DNA of 64,000 nucleotides from Betaproteobacteria bacterium. Lineage in GTDB: Bacteria; Pseudomonadota; Gammaproteobacteria; Burkholderiales; Ga0077523. Numbering within the stretch: the stretch's first letter is position 1; each line of letters opens with the position of its first letter. This document shows, piece after piece, positions 9,577 to 19,717 of the stretch. The stretch spans positions 1-64,000 of the forward strand of contig JADJPK010000010.1 of assembly GCA_016713305.1 (NCBI GenBank), read 5' to 3'. The notes under the pieces were generated by a model. The model did no database searches. It worked only from the letters and a program-made list of their open reading frames with translations, and had not been told where the DNA came from. The translations under genes and the position numbers were made by a program.

Positions 9577-9895
9577 TCAGCCTGTCGTCACTTCCCTCTC
9601 CCAAGAAAACTCCCCCCTCTGCCTCCCGAAGTGCCCGTAGTTCGTCGTCAGCTCATAGATCGGCCACCGCAGATCCAGCGTTTTCAGTATCCCGGCCGGC
9701 GTGAGGTCGATCTCGTCTTGTAGTGCGCTGACGATCTCGTCGGCACCGCGCTGTCCGGTGCCGAAAGTCTCCACCAGATAGCTCACCGGCTCGGCCACGC
9801 CGATGGCGTAGGCGATCTGGACCAGGCATTTCCTTGTCCAACCACGGGCGACCACCTGCCTCGCGGGAAAGCGGGCCGACCGACTTTCCGACTCT
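9577..9895 (-). pseudogene. Degenerate copy B of the metK 3' end
   Basis: On the minus strand the frame reads ARFPARQVVARGWTRKC, IAYAIGVAEPVSYLVETFG, LDLRWPIYELTTNYGHFGR and ends in EREVTTG followed by the same stop as the intact metK. It therefore keeps the true 3' end of the gene, unlike copy A. Similarity to metK begins close to the codons for DRSAAYMARF, with a few codons deleted. It lies upstream of, and divergent to, the hipBA promoter. No active site from the N-terminal domains is present, so it cannot be a working synthetase. Confidence 0.85.
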
Positions 9896-9958
9896 GCCGC
9901 GCGAAACACCATCATCAAACCATACGCTTAGCCGAATACCCAGACTTAATGCGCTTCC

Positions 9959-9994
9959 GCGTATATTGACAATATATACGCCGTCGCGCATAGT
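9959..9994 (+). promoter_or_regulatory. hipBA promoter with overlapping inverted-repeat operator
   Basis: GCGTATAT (9959-9966) and ATATACGC (9974-9981) form a perfect 8-base inverted repeat around a 7-base spacer. The spacer contains a consensus TTGACA -35 box (9966-9971), and CATAGT (9989-9994) is a -10 box at 17-base spacing. A strong AAGGAGG ribosome site precedes hipB at 10016. A HipB dimer bound to the repeat would cover the -35 box, which fits the known autorepression of hipBA. The operator assignment is inference. Confidence 0.75.
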
Positions 9995-10015
9995 GAAGAT
10001 CAAGGAGGAATCGGC

Positions 10016-10267
10016 ATGGAACAGATTGCCCGCACCCAAAAGCAGCTCGGCGCCGCCATCCGCCGGGAGCGCAAGCGCGCGGGGCTGACGCAGGTCGAGC
10101 TTGGCGCGCGCATGAGTCTGCGCCAGGCCACGGTATCGAGCCTCGAGGCCGGAGAGAACGCCACGCGCGTGCAAACACTCCTTGCGGCGCTCGCCGCCCT
10201 TGACCTGGAATTGGTCGTGAGGCCGCGGACCAAGGGCTCGGCCCGTGAGATCGAGGACATGTTCTGA
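10016..10267 (+). CDS. hipB: HipB-like antitoxin, XRE-family repressor
   Basis: An 83-residue helix-turn-helix protein: LGAAIRRERKRAGLTQVELG, MSLRQATVSSLEAGENATRV is the classic XRE fold with the recognition helix around residues 35-45. It would neutralise HipA by complex formation and repress its own operon through the inverted repeat just upstream. The stop TGA overlaps the hipA ATG by one base (TGATG), a translational coupling arrangement. Length and order match known hipBA operons. Confidence 0.92.
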   Translation: MEQIARTQKQLGAAIRRERKRAGLTQVELGARMSLRQATVSSLEAGENATRVQTLLAALAALDLELVVRPRTKGSAREIEDMF

Positions 10268-11592
10268 TGGCCGGGCGTCCTCGCACCCACATACCGCTCG
10301 ACGTCTACCTGAACGGCCGCCGCGTGGGCCAGCTTCGGCGCGAGGGCAGCGGTGCTGTGGATTTTCGGTATGACGCGGACTGGCTCGCCTGGGACAAAGC
10401 GCTGCCGGTCTCGCTCTCGCTGCCGCTGCGCGAGGATCGCTATCTCGGCGAGCCGGTTCTCGCCGTTTTCGAAAACCTTCTTCCGGACAACACCGAGATC
10501 CGCAACCGCCTCGCCGCGCGCACCCAGGCGGCGGGCAGCGACGCCTTCAGCCTGCTCGGTACCATCGGCCGCGATTGCGTGGGCGCTCTTCAGTTCGTGC
10601 CTAAGAAAGCCGACCCCGGCACACCGGCCCACGTAGCGGGGACCAGGCTTGCCGATGCCGATATCGCGGCGATCCTTGGCAATCTCGGCCCTGCCCCGCT
10701 CGGTGTCACGACGGATGAGGCCTTTCGGATTTCGCTTGCGGGCGCGCAGGAGAAGACCGCCCTCCTGTGGTGGCACGACCAGTGGCACCTGCCGCACGGC
10801 GCTACCGCGACCACTCACATCCTCAAGCCCGCGATCGGCAAGCTCGCGAGCGGCATGGACCTGTCGGACAGTGTCGACAACGAGTATCTCTGCCTGCGCC
10901 TTGCGAGTGCAATCGGACTTCCTTGCGCGCGCGCGGAGATCGCCACTTTCGATGGCATCCGCACGCTCGTCGTTGAGCGCTTCGATCGGCTGTGGACCAG
11001 TGATGGCCGCCTCCTTCGCCTGCCGCAGGAAGACGGTTGCCAGGCGCTTGGCGTCATGCCCAGCCGCAAGTACGAATCGGATGGCGGTCCCGGGATCGCC
11101 GCCTTGCTCGCGCTCCTCGAGGCAAGCGACCAGCCGGCCGAAGACCGCCGCCTGTTCCTCAAGGCGCAGTTGTTCTTCTGGCTCCTTGGCGCCACCGACG
11201 GCCACGCAAAGAATTTCAGTATCCATCTGCTTCGCGGAGGGCGCTTTCGCCTGGCTCCGCTCTACGACATCCTTTCCGCGCAGCCTCTCGTCGATGCCTC
11301 TCGGATCACTCAGCGGCAGTTCCGGATGTCGATGGCCGTCGGCAAGAACCGCCACTATGTGATCAACGAGATCGAGCCGCGCCACTTCGAACAGACGGCG
11401 CATGCTGCAGGGATTGGAAAGTCCGTCGTCGACGAGGTCCAGGACGAACTCGTGACCGATCTCCCTCGCGCCTTTGATGCCCTCGCTGCCACGCTGCCAG
11501 ATGACTTTCCCGGCCAGCTCTTCGACCAGATAGCGGACGGCGTGCACCGCCGCCTTCGCAGGCTCGGAACTCGAAGCGAAGAACGCGGGTGA
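10267..11592 (+). CDS. hipA: HipA-family serine/threonine kinase toxin
   Basis: At 441 residues it matches the length of the E. coli HipA. The ATP-binding loop motif SLAGAQEK is at 156-163, the catalytic motif TDGHAKNFS at 310-318 (Asp311, Asn316) and the Mg-binding YDIL at 333-336 (Asp334). These correspond to the essential kinase residues of HipA, which phosphorylates glutamyl-tRNA synthetase in E. coli and induces dormancy. Related kinases use other targets, so the substrate here is open. All key residues are present, and the gene should be active if expressed. Confidence 0.93.
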   Translation: MAGRPRTHIPLDVYLNGRRVGQLRREGSGAVDFRYDADWLAWDKALPVSLSLPLREDRYLGEPVLAVFENLLPDNTEIRNRLAARTQAAGSDAFSLLGTIGRDCVGALQFVPKKADPGTPAHVAGTRLADADIAAILGNLGPAPLGVTTDEAFRISLAGAQEKTALLWWHDQWHLPHGATATTHILKPAIGKLASGMDLSDSVDNEYLCLRLASAIGLPCARAEIATFDGIRTLVVERFDRLWTSDGRLLRLPQEDGCQALGVMPSRKYESDGGPGIAALLALLEASDQPAEDRRLFLKAQLFFWLLGATDGHAKNFSIHLLRGGRFRLAPLYDILSAQPLVDASRITQRQFRMSMAVGKNRHYVINEIEPRHFEQTAHAAGIGKSVVDEVQDELVTDLPRAFDALAATLPDDFPGQLFDQIADGVHRRLRRLGTRSEERG

Positions 11593-11631
11593 AGCGCGGT
11601 AATGCCGAGCTTCGCTGCCAAGGCTGGTTGC

Positions 11632-11680
11632 GCCTGTCAGAAAGGCGTCGAGAATGGCTTTGGCAAGGCGGTCGGCAAGA
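11632..11680 (-). pseudogene. Short fragment resembling the metK 5' coding region
   Basis: On the minus strand these 49 bases read LADRLAKAILDAFLTG, against LADRLSDAILDAFLAG near the N-terminus of the intact MetK (around 12836-12887). About 40 of 50 bases match by eye. It sits directly against the terminator hairpin at 11679. The match is short, so chance or a different origin is not excluded. If real, it means that metK was once present in tandem and its middle was replaced by the hipBA segment. Confidence 0.5.
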
Positions 11681-11705
11681 AACCCCGCTGCGGCGGGGTT
11701 TCTTC
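11679..11705 (-). terminator. Intrinsic terminator, copy 2, shared by metK and hipA
   Basis: GAAACCCCGC (11679-11688) pairs with GCGGGGTTTC (11693-11702) around TGCG, identical to the hairpin at 9470-9493. T-rich sequence lies on both sides, so it could serve metK from the right and hipA from the left. Confidence 0.85.
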
Positions 11706-11784
11706 TTTCCTGGGCACACCTGTGGCCCGGATCACGAGGCAGCCCAAGATGGGCGGCACACCCAGCGGGTCGCTCCCCGGACGT

Positions 11785-12938
<1,154 letters not shown>

Positions 12939-12942
<4 letters not shown>

Positions 12943-14147
12943 GGGGTGGTTCCTTCGGGGGATGGGGCGGAGTCGAAGCCCAGCGTACCGCGGATCACCG
13001 CGACGCCCTCGCGCTGGAACCGGATCACCGCCCCTGCCCGGCGCTTCGTCTGTGCCAGGAGCGTGGCTTCGTCCACGTGGTACCCGAGATTGCGCCCATT
13101 CACGATCACGTCCATCGGCGTGCCCAGGAGCGGCTCGACCTGATCCAGCGCCCAGACGATGGTGTTCCAGATGGTGGACACCTCGTTGCCGAACACGCCG
13201 CCGCCGATCAGCGTGAGCACGACCTTCGGTGTACCGGTGGACGCGGCTGCCATGAGCGTACCGAGGTAGGCGGCGCGCAGCAGCGTCTCGCTGATCCGGT
13301 CGTGCTCGCCCGCCTTCGATGAATGACTGTAGCCGCCGCCGGCAAACGTCGAGGTGAAGACCTGCGCGATGCGCCGCTCGCCCTCGACACCGCCATCCCA
13401 GTTGTAGCCGAGCATCACGGGCACGTCTTCGTGCAGGCCTACGCGGATGTCGTCGAAGCGTTCGGCCAGCGCTCGCTCGAAAGCGGGGAGATTCGCAATA
13501 CCGCCGGAGGCGAGATAGCCGCTTCGTACCCGCGCCACCCCCTCTGCGCACACGGCTTCCAGCAGATTGATCTGCGGGCCGTCATCGCTCTGCACGAACC
13601 GGCTTCCGTCGCTGTTGGGGGCCGCGTAGTGTCGGAGCAGCGTGCCGGGCCACGCCGAGATGGAGGCGCGTGGCCCTTGCGTGGGATCGCTGAAGTAGTT
13701 CGTCACGGCCGTGAGGTAGGGCCCTGGCGATTCCAGGCAATTGAACTGCGACGCCACCTGAAACAGCGTCCCTGCACCTGCCGTCGCCTGCAGACTGCCG
13801 ATGTCGGTGGCAGGCGATGCACCGTCGAGGACCCATAGGCGAAGGCGGGCGCGCCGGTCGCCGCCGCGCTGGACGGTCAACCGCTGGCGCAACTCGCCGA
13901 GCGTCGGTGTGGTGAATCGTCCGGCGGATAGCTCGACGCCTGCCGCGCGCAGCGTCCCGTGGCCGCGGGAATCGAAATGAAACGACGACGCCGGATCTCC
14001 GGCGACTGCCGCTTCCAGCGTCTGCACCCGGCGTTTGTCGCCACGCCTGGCGGACGCACCGACCGCGTCGACATGGCGGGACAACTCGCCCAGAAAGTGC
14101 GTTTCGGCCGCCGGATCTCCGCCCCAGTTCAGGAGAAGGTCGATCAT
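12939..14147 (-). CDS. Uncharacterised 402-residue protein with macro-domain-like motif
   Basis: I do not recognise this family with certainty. The start at 14147 (MIDLLLNWGG) is chosen because its ATG overlaps the upstream phosphatase stop by 4 bases; the stop likewise overlaps metK. Visible conserved-looking blocks are FQVASQFNCLE, DPTQGP followed by an LLRHY segment, and a C-terminal LTLIGGGVFGNE. The last resembles the ligand-binding loop near the end of macro domains, which bind ADP-ribose. There is no signal peptide or membrane segment, so a cytosolic enzyme or binding protein is likely. Its position between a phosphatase and SAM synthetase points to nucleotide or ADP-ribose chemistry, but that is inference. 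Confidence 0.7.
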
Positions 14148-14698
14148 CGGCGGACCTGCGGTGGATGCGCGTTCGGTCCGCGCCAGGCTCGAACGAACTT
14201 CACCTGATCCCCTTCGAACGGAAAGTGATGCTTGGGCAGCGGCATGCGCCAACGGTCGATCGCCTCCATGGCTTCATCGGCCGTGCGGCCCCGCTCCACC
14301 AGATGGCACGCCACCACGGTGCTGGTCCGGCCGTGGCCGCCCCAGCAATGGAGGTACGTCGGCGTCCGGCTTCGCAGCGCACGGTCGAGCCTATCGAGGA
14401 TCTCCCGCAGCACCGCCGGATCAGGCACCGATGCATCGGGAATCGGCAGGCGCAGACAGTCGACCTTCACGCCTCTCTCGGCCGCCAGCACCGCGAGCCG
14501 GGTCTCGTAGGGGTCGAACGGCGCGCCGCCACGGGACGCCTCCCCGGCCTCCATCAGATTGAGCACTTGACGGATACCGCAGTCGAGCAGACCACGAAGC
14601 TTGACGTCTCGCCCGGCTGGAGTCAGGTCGCCCGGGTAGTGCCCGGCGCACAACAGACCCTCGTGGAACCAGTAGCTTTGAGGGAAGGGAATCTGCAT
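14144..14698 (-). CDS. Tyrosine/dual-specificity protein phosphatase
   Basis: The catalytic loop HCWGGHGRTST matches the HCxxGxxR(S/T) signature of cysteine-dependent phosphatases, with a general-acid Asp probably in the PDASVPD segment upstream. The start at 14698 (MQIPFPQSYW) gives 184 residues; an ATG at 14749 is also in frame. The protein is cytosolic by appearance. It is the first gene of a coupled operon with the unknown protein and metK. Substrates could be phosphoproteins or small phosphorylated metabolites; nothing in the sequence decides between them. Confidence 0.85.
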   Translation of the reverse strand: MQIPFPQSYWFHEGLLCAGHYPGDLTPAGRDVKLRGLLDCGIRQVLNLMEAGEASRGGAPFDPYETRLAVLAAERGVKVDCLRLPIPDASVPDPAVLREILDRLDRALRSRTPTYLHCWGGHGRTSTVVACHLVERGRTADEAMEAIDRWRMPLPKHHFPFEGDQVKFVRAWRGPNAHPPQVRR

Positions 14699-14823
14699 GG
14701 CGATGCGTTTCGAGTGGCGCGGTTCCGAATCCTCGAATGGTAATGGCAATACAGCGCGAGGCTGACCCGGGCCCGTATCGTCGGAACGCTCCAGGCTATC
14801 CCATGGCAGTCCCGCATGTCCCC

Positions 14824-15891
14824 TCAGTCCGCGTCCGCGTAGGCCTCGTAGATCTCCCGCAGCCGCCCTGCTCGCGCCTTGAAGGCTTCCAGCACCACGG
14901 GGTCGAAGTGTGCGGGGGAAGTGCGCCCGTCGCCGACCGTGATGATCTCCACCGCCCGGTCATGAGTGAACGGCGGCTTGTACGGTCGCCGGGAGCGGAG
15001 GGCATCGTACTGGTCGCAGATGTTCATGACGCGGGCAGAGAGCGGAATGGCCTCGCCCTTGAGCCCCAGCGGATAGCCGCTGCCGTCCCAGCGCTCGTGG
15101 TGCCCGCCGGCGATCTCGGCCCCCATGGCGAGGTACGGCGAGCTGGAGCCGTGCAGAAGCCTGGCACCCAGCATCGCGTGCGACTTCATGATCTCCCACT
15201 CGTGCGGCTCGAACTTCTCTGTCTTGCCGAGGATGGCGTCGGGAATGGCGATCTTGCCCACGTCGTGCATCGGGCTCGCGTAGTGGATGACGTCGCAGAA
15301 CGTGTCGCCCAGTTGCAGGGTGCGCGCGATCTCCACCGTGTAGTGGCTGATGCGTGCCACGTGCGCGCCCGTCTCTTCGTCCTTGTACGCCGCCGCGCGG
15401 GTCATCGTCGCGATCGTCTCGCGGTAGCTCGCGACGAGCTGCTTCGATCGTTCGCGGACCTGGTCGTCGAGGATCCGGTTCATGTTCGCGAGGAAGTCTC
15501 CGTACTCCTTGAGCTTGAGGAGATTCTTCACACGCACGCGCAGCTCCCACCGGTCGATCGGCTTGGTGACGAACTCCTCGGCCCCCGCTTCGAGACCTCT
15601 CACCCGCGAGCCGCGATCACCCAGGGCGGTGACCATGATGATGGGCACGGAGCGCGTGGCGTCCGCTGTCTTCAGCAGGCGGGCCACTTCGTAGCCGTCC
15701 ATGCCCGGCATCATGATGTCGAGCAGCACCAGATCCGGCGGGTTGACCTGCGCCGAAGACACCGCCTCCTCGCCGCTCGCCGCCTCCACCACCGCGTAGC
15801 CCTCGTGTTCCAGCATCGCGGCGAGCACTCTGCGGTTCCTGTCTTCGTCGTCCACCACCAGCACGCGGGCCGCCTGGGCATCCGGGTTCAT
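14824..15891 (-). CDS. Response regulator with HD-GYP phosphodiesterase domain
   Basis: The 355-residue protein has an N-terminal receiver domain with phospho-acceptor Asp58 (LVLLDIMMPGMDG) and the conserved Lys in VTKP. After a helical linker comes an HD-GYP domain: HDVGKIAIPD, then GHHERWDGSGYP. HD-GYP proteins hydrolyse cyclic di-GMP, so phosphorylation would control local c-di-GMP. The start at 15891 follows a GGAGA ribosome site; a further upstream ATG lacks support. It is the last gene of a minus-strand cluster with two hybrid kinases and a receiver protein that could phosphorylate it. Confidence 0.92.
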   Translation of the reverse strand: MNPDAQAARVLVVDDEDRNRRVLAAMLEHEGYAVVEAASGEEAVSSAQVNPPDLVLLDIMMPGMDGYEVARLLKTADATRSVPIIMVTALGDRGSRVRGLEAGAEEFVTKPIDRWELRVRVKNLLKLKEYGDFLANMNRILDDQVRERSKQLVASYRETIATMTRAAAYKDEETGAHVARISHYTVEIARTLQLGDTFCDVIHYASPMHDVGKIAIPDAILGKTEKFEPHEWEIMKSHAMLGARLLHGSSSPYLAMGAEIAGGHHERWDGSGYPLGLKGEAIPLSARVMNICDQYDALRSRRPYKPPFTHDRAVEIITVGDGRTSPAHFDPVVLEAFKARAGRLREIYEAYADAD

Positions 15892-16032
15892 GTCGTCTCC
15901 TGCACGATCCATTCGGCCACGGCGCGCCGAGCCCATGCGCCCACGCTTGCAGGCAGACGGAAGAGCGGACAAACACCGCAGACGAGACGTTCACACGGTG
16001 CACGGCCGCGGGGGATTGGGCGGGTTCGTGCT

Positions 16033-16410
16033 TCACATCGCCGGGCCGCCTTGCAGCAGCCTCTCCACTTCGGCAAGCAGTTCCCGGTAACGGATCGGCT
16101 TGCTCAGATAACCGTCGAAGCCCTGGGCCAGGAGCTCCTCCCGGTCGTCCTTCATTGCCATGGCCGTGAAGGCGACCACGCGGATGGCCGCGGTTCGTGG
16201 GTCCGCGCGCAGGCCCGCGAGCGCACCCCGGCCGTCGAGCCCCGGCATCTGCACATCCATGAGGATGAGATCCGGCACATGCTCCAGCGCCGCTTCGATG
16301 GCCGTGGCGCCGTCCTCCGCCGTGAGGACGATGTGCCCCGCCTGTTCGAGGGCAGCCTGGGCAAGACGAAGGTTCCGGTCATCGTCATCCACCACGAGAA
16401 TGGTCGGCAT
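16033..16410 (-). CDS. Single-domain response regulator
   Basis: A 125-residue stand-alone receiver: DDDD acidic pocket, phospho-acceptor Asp52 (LILMDVQMPGLDG), Thr in AFTAMAM and Lys in LSKPI. There is no output domain, as in DivK/CheY-type proteins, so it acts by protein contact or as a phosphate shuttle. It begins 17 bases after the hybrid kinase stop, so it is very probably its operon partner and may relay phosphate to the HD-GYP protein. Confidence 0.92.
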   Translation of the reverse strand: MPTILVVDDDDRNLRLAQAALEQAGHIVLTAEDGATAIEAALEHVPDLILMDVQMPGLDGRGALAGLRADPRTAAIRVVAFTAMAMKDDREELLAQGFDGYLSKPIRYRELLAEVERLLQGGPAM

Positions 16411-16426
16411 CGACGGTCTTCGCGGA

Positions 16427-19400
16427 TCAGCTCACGGTGCGCGCACCGATCACGCGGTGCAGTTCCGCCAGGATGTCGGTCGTGCTGAACCGCGATCTCT
16501 CCAGGACGACATTCACGTGACCGTTGAGCTGCGCCCGGTCTTCGGGCTCGAGATCCCGGGCCGCCAGCACGACGATGGGAATGCCCGCGGTGTCCGGCGA
16601 TTCGCGCAAGGCGCGAGCCACCTCGAAGCCCCCGGCGCCGGACAGGAAGAGATCGAGGATCACCAGGTCCGGCAGAACATCCTGCGCCGCCTCGATGGCC
16701 TCGGCACCACTGTACGCCCGGACCACGGTGTACCCGCCGCTGGTCAGCGTCTCGGTCAGGAGGTCCAGCGTCCTGACGTTGTCGTCGACCACGAGGACGG
16801 TGGGCGGCGAGCCGTCCCGATGCGGCGCGACCAGCCCGGCCAGCGCGGAGGTGAGTTCCTCGCGTACGAACGGCTTCTGCAACACCCGGCGTGCTCCCAG
16901 TGCCAGGCCGTGATCGAGATCGGGCGACACGGTGATGATGACCACCGGCGTGTGGGTGAGCGACGGCTCGGCCCGCAGCCGGCGCATGAACTCCCAGCCA
17001 TCCATCAGCGGCAGGAAGATGTCGAGCGTGATCACCGCGGGGCGCTTTCTCACGGCCAGCACCAGGCCTTCCTCCGCCGTGGCGGCACGCAGGACCTGAA
17101 AGCCGTCGTCGCGCAGTTGCGTGGAGATGGTCTCCGCCATGCGATCGTCGTCCTCGATCACCAGGGCGAGCGGCACCGGACCGTCTTCCGCACGGCTGCG
17201 TCCGGCCGTGGCGGGCGGCTCGCCGCCCGCCACGGCTGCCGAGAGATACGGCACGAACACGCGCAGGCTGGTGCCCGCACCGGGTGAACTCGATATGCCC
17301 ACCGTACCTCCATGCAGCTCGGCCAGCCTCCGGACAAGGGCCAGACCCAGTCCGGTGCCCGAGTGCCGCCGTGTCGCCGATCCATCCACCTGGACGAACG
17401 GTTCGAACAGGCGATGCAGGTCGTCCTCGGCAATGCCGATGCCGGAGTCCTCCACCTCCACCGCCAGGAACTCCTGGGCACCGTCCGAGGGCATCGGCAG
17501 CAGCCGGCCTGGCCAGTGCGGCGCGAGCGCGACGGCATCGCGCATGCAGCGCCATGCGCGCAACGTGACCGAACCGCCCTCGGGCGTGAACTTCACGGCG
17601 TTGGAGAGAAGGTTGTAGACGATCTGCTTCAGCTTTCGCTCGTCGCTCAACATCGTGTCGAGTCTGGAGTGCACGTCCACGGAAAGCCGGATGCGCTGCT
17701 TGAGCGCTCTCTCGCGCACCACGAGGGTGCTGGCCTTCAGCAGCGCGACCACATCGACCGGTGCCGTTTCGAGCTGCAGCATGCCGGCTTCGACCTTGGA
17801 CAGGTCCAGGATGTCGTTGATGAGCGAAAGCAGATGCGTGCCGGCGTCGAAGATGTCGGCGCAGAAGCGGCGCTGCTTGTCGGAGAGATCTCCCACCACG
17901 CCGTCGTTGAGCATCTCCGAGAAGCCGATGATCGAGTTGAGCGGTGTGCGCAGCTCGTGCGACATGTTGGCAAGAAAATCCGACTTCGCGCGGTTGGCCT
18001 CTTCGAGCTGCAGCGTCCGCTCCGCCACGCGCCTTTCCAGCGTGACGTTGAGTTCGCGGATCTCGCGCTCGATGCGGCGCCGGTCGGTCACGTCCCGGAT
18101 CATGCTGATCACCAGCGTTCCCTCGGGGGTGAGCAGAGGACTGAGGCTCACGTCCACCGGGAACACGCTTCCGTCCTTGCGGCAGGCAAAGAGTTCCCGG
18201 TCGACGCCCATGGCGCGGGCGCGCGGCGCGCTCACGTAGGAATGGCGCATCGCCACGTGCCCGCCGCGCCGCGCCGGAGGAATGAGCATCTCGACCGGGT
18301 GACCGACCATTTCGTCACGGGACCAGCCAAAGACCTCTTCGGCGCGTGCGTTGACCACCGCAACCTGCCCTTCCTCGTCCACGATGACCACCGGATCGGG
18401 TGCGGCCTGGAGCAGCGCCTCGGCGCGCTGCATCTGGGCCTGCAGCCTCTGAGCGGCGAGCACACGTTCGGTGACGTCGTGCGTGATGGCGGCAAAGCCG
18501 AGCAGTTGACCGGCAGGATCGCGCATGGCCGTGATGACCGAATGCGTGTGAAACCGCACGCCATCGCTGCGCAGCCGCCAGCCCTCGTCCTCGGCACGGC
18601 CGTACAGACCTGCCTCCGTCAGCAGCCGGGTGGGCGTCCCGGCCGCCACGTCCTCCGCGGTGAAGAAGCACGAGAACGGACGGCCGAGGATGTCGTTCTC
18701 GGTGAAGCCCGTCAGCTCCCGCGCGCCGTCGTTCCACGTGACGATCCGGCCCTTCGGGTCGAGCATGAAGATCGCGTAGTCTCGAACACTCTCCAGCAGC
18801 GCGCACAGGCGCGTCTCGCTGCGCCGCTGCTCCTCGTGCATGCGGGCCGCCTCGATACCGGCGGCCGCCGCATTGGTGAAGATGCTGAGACCCTTGATGC
18901 GTCCCAGGGGGAAGGCCTTGGGCCGCCTGAGCGAACTGGCGTTGATCACGCCCACCAGCTTGCCGCGCGAGATCATCGGCATGGACAGCGCCGACCGGAT
19001 GTCGGCGCGCGGATTGACGGGCGCGAGTGCCGGATCTTTCACCTCCCCGTCGAGAATCACGGGGGCGCGCCGGAGCGCCACCGTGCCCGCGATGGCCTGG
19101 CCGAAAGGAACGCGCAGCCCCAGCAGCGACTCGCGGCCTGCGCCTCGCACGGCGGCGATCTGCAGATACTCGCCTTCCGGCGAGGCGAGCATGATGGAAA
19201 CCTCGTCCGCCTCGAGTTGGCCCAGTGTCGCATCGGCAATCTTGTCCAGCAGGACGTTGATGTCCAGGGTGTACGCGATCGCCTGGTTCAGTTCGTGGAT
19301 CACCATCGTGTTGCGCAGTTCCAGGTTCTCATGGCGCAGGCGGCGGATGTCCAGCGCCCTCGACAGAACAGGAATGATCGCGCCGAGCTTGATCGGCTTC

Positions 19401-19717
19401 AGCACGTAGTCGATGGCGCCCGCCTGCATGGCCGCCACGGCCGTTTCCACGGTGCCCTGCCCCGTCATGAGCACCGCCACGAGCTGCGGGTCCACCTGCA
19501 GTGCAGCAGAAAGCAGCTCGACGCCGTTCATGCCCGGCATCATCAGATCGGTGAGCAGAAGATCGAACGGCTCCCGGGCCAGTGCCTCCAGCGCGGCGTG
19601 TCCGTCCGTGGCCCCTTCGGTCTCGTAGCCTCGATCCCGCAGGGTTTCGCACAACGCAAGCATGTTGGCGGCTTCGTCGTCGACGATCAGTATCCGTGCG
19701 ATGGAAAGGCTGCTCAT
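16427..19717 (-). CDS. Hybrid histidine kinase with three receiver domains
   Basis: A 1096-residue cytosolic sensor. Order: receiver (Asp57, LLLTDLMMPG), GAF (about 140-295), PAS (305-420), PAS (430-550), HisKA with His587 in SHELRTPLN, HATPase (N box near 702, EDSGIGIAEDD, GTGLGLALV), then two further receivers (Asp899 in AVITLDIFLP, and one from about 973). There are no membrane segments. The N-terminal receiver suggests it is controlled by an upstream kinase, plausibly the one encoded by the gene it overlaps by 4 bases. The last receiver has FLSGAGG in place of the usual MPxxxG after its Asp. Confidence 0.92.
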   Translation of the reverse strand: MSSLSIARILIVDDEAANMLALCETLRDRGYETEGATDGHAALEALAREPFDLLLTDLMMPGMNGVELLSAALQVDPQLVAVLMTGQGTVETAVAAMQAGAIDYVLKPIKLGAIIPVLSRALDIRRLRHENLELRNTMVIHELNQAIAYTLDINVLLDKIADATLGQLEADEVSIMLASPEGEYLQIAAVRGAGRESLLGLRVPFGQAIAGTVALRRAPVILDGEVKDPALAPVNPRADIRSALSMPMISRGKLVGVINASSLRRPKAFPLGRIKGLSIFTNAAAAGIEAARMHEEQRRSETRLCALLESVRDYAIFMLDPKGRIVTWNDGARELTGFTENDILGRPFSCFFTAEDVAAGTPTRLLTEAGLYGRAEDEGWRLRSDGVRFHTHSVITAMRDPAGQLLGFAAITHDVTERVLAAQRLQAQMQRAEALLQAAPDPVVIVDEEGQVAVVNARAEEVFGWSRDEMVGHPVEMLIPPARRGGHVAMRHSYVSAPRARAMGVDRELFACRKDGSVFPVDVSLSPLLTPEGTLVISMIRDVTDRRRIEREIRELNVTLERRVAERTLQLEEANRAKSDFLANMSHELRTPLNSIIGFSEMLNDGVVGDLSDKQRRFCADIFDAGTHLLSLINDILDLSKVEAGMLQLETAPVDVVALLKASTLVVRERALKQRIRLSVDVHSRLDTMLSDERKLKQIVYNLLSNAVKFTPEGGSVTLRAWRCMRDAVALAPHWPGRLLPMPSDGAQEFLAVEVEDSGIGIAEDDLHRLFEPFVQVDGSATRRHSGTGLGLALVRRLAELHGGTVGISSSPGAGTSLRVFVPYLSAAVAGGEPPATAGRSRAEDGPVPLALVIEDDDRMAETISTQLRDDGFQVLRAATAEEGLVLAVRKRPAVITLDIFLPLMDGWEFMRRLRAEPSLTHTPVVIITVSPDLDHGLALGARRVLQKPFVREELTSALAGLVAPHRDGSPPTVLVVDDNVRTLDLLTETLTSGGYTVVRAYSGAEAIEAAQDVLPDLVILDLFLSGAGGFEVARALRESPDTAGIPIVVLAARDLEPEDRAQLNGHVNVVLERSRFSTTDILAELHRVIGARTVS

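Larger units (their letters stand above)
9470..9895 (-). repeat. Diverged repeat of the metK 3' region plus its terminator
   Basis: This block aligns with 11679 to about 12105: the same terminator, about 80 bases of similar metK downstream sequence (for example GGGCGGC and the TTCAGCC-TGTCGTCAC region with the stop codon), then the metK 3' coding end. Similarity is high but clearly below identity, so the copies are not a recent exact duplication. A small deletion near 9877 brings the similarity to an end. Judged by eye; an alignment would fix the borders. Confidence 0.75.

Noticed and set aside
14737..16488. Plus-strand open frame of 583 codons
   Set aside because: Antisense to the HD-GYP and receiver genes, with no recognisable fold.
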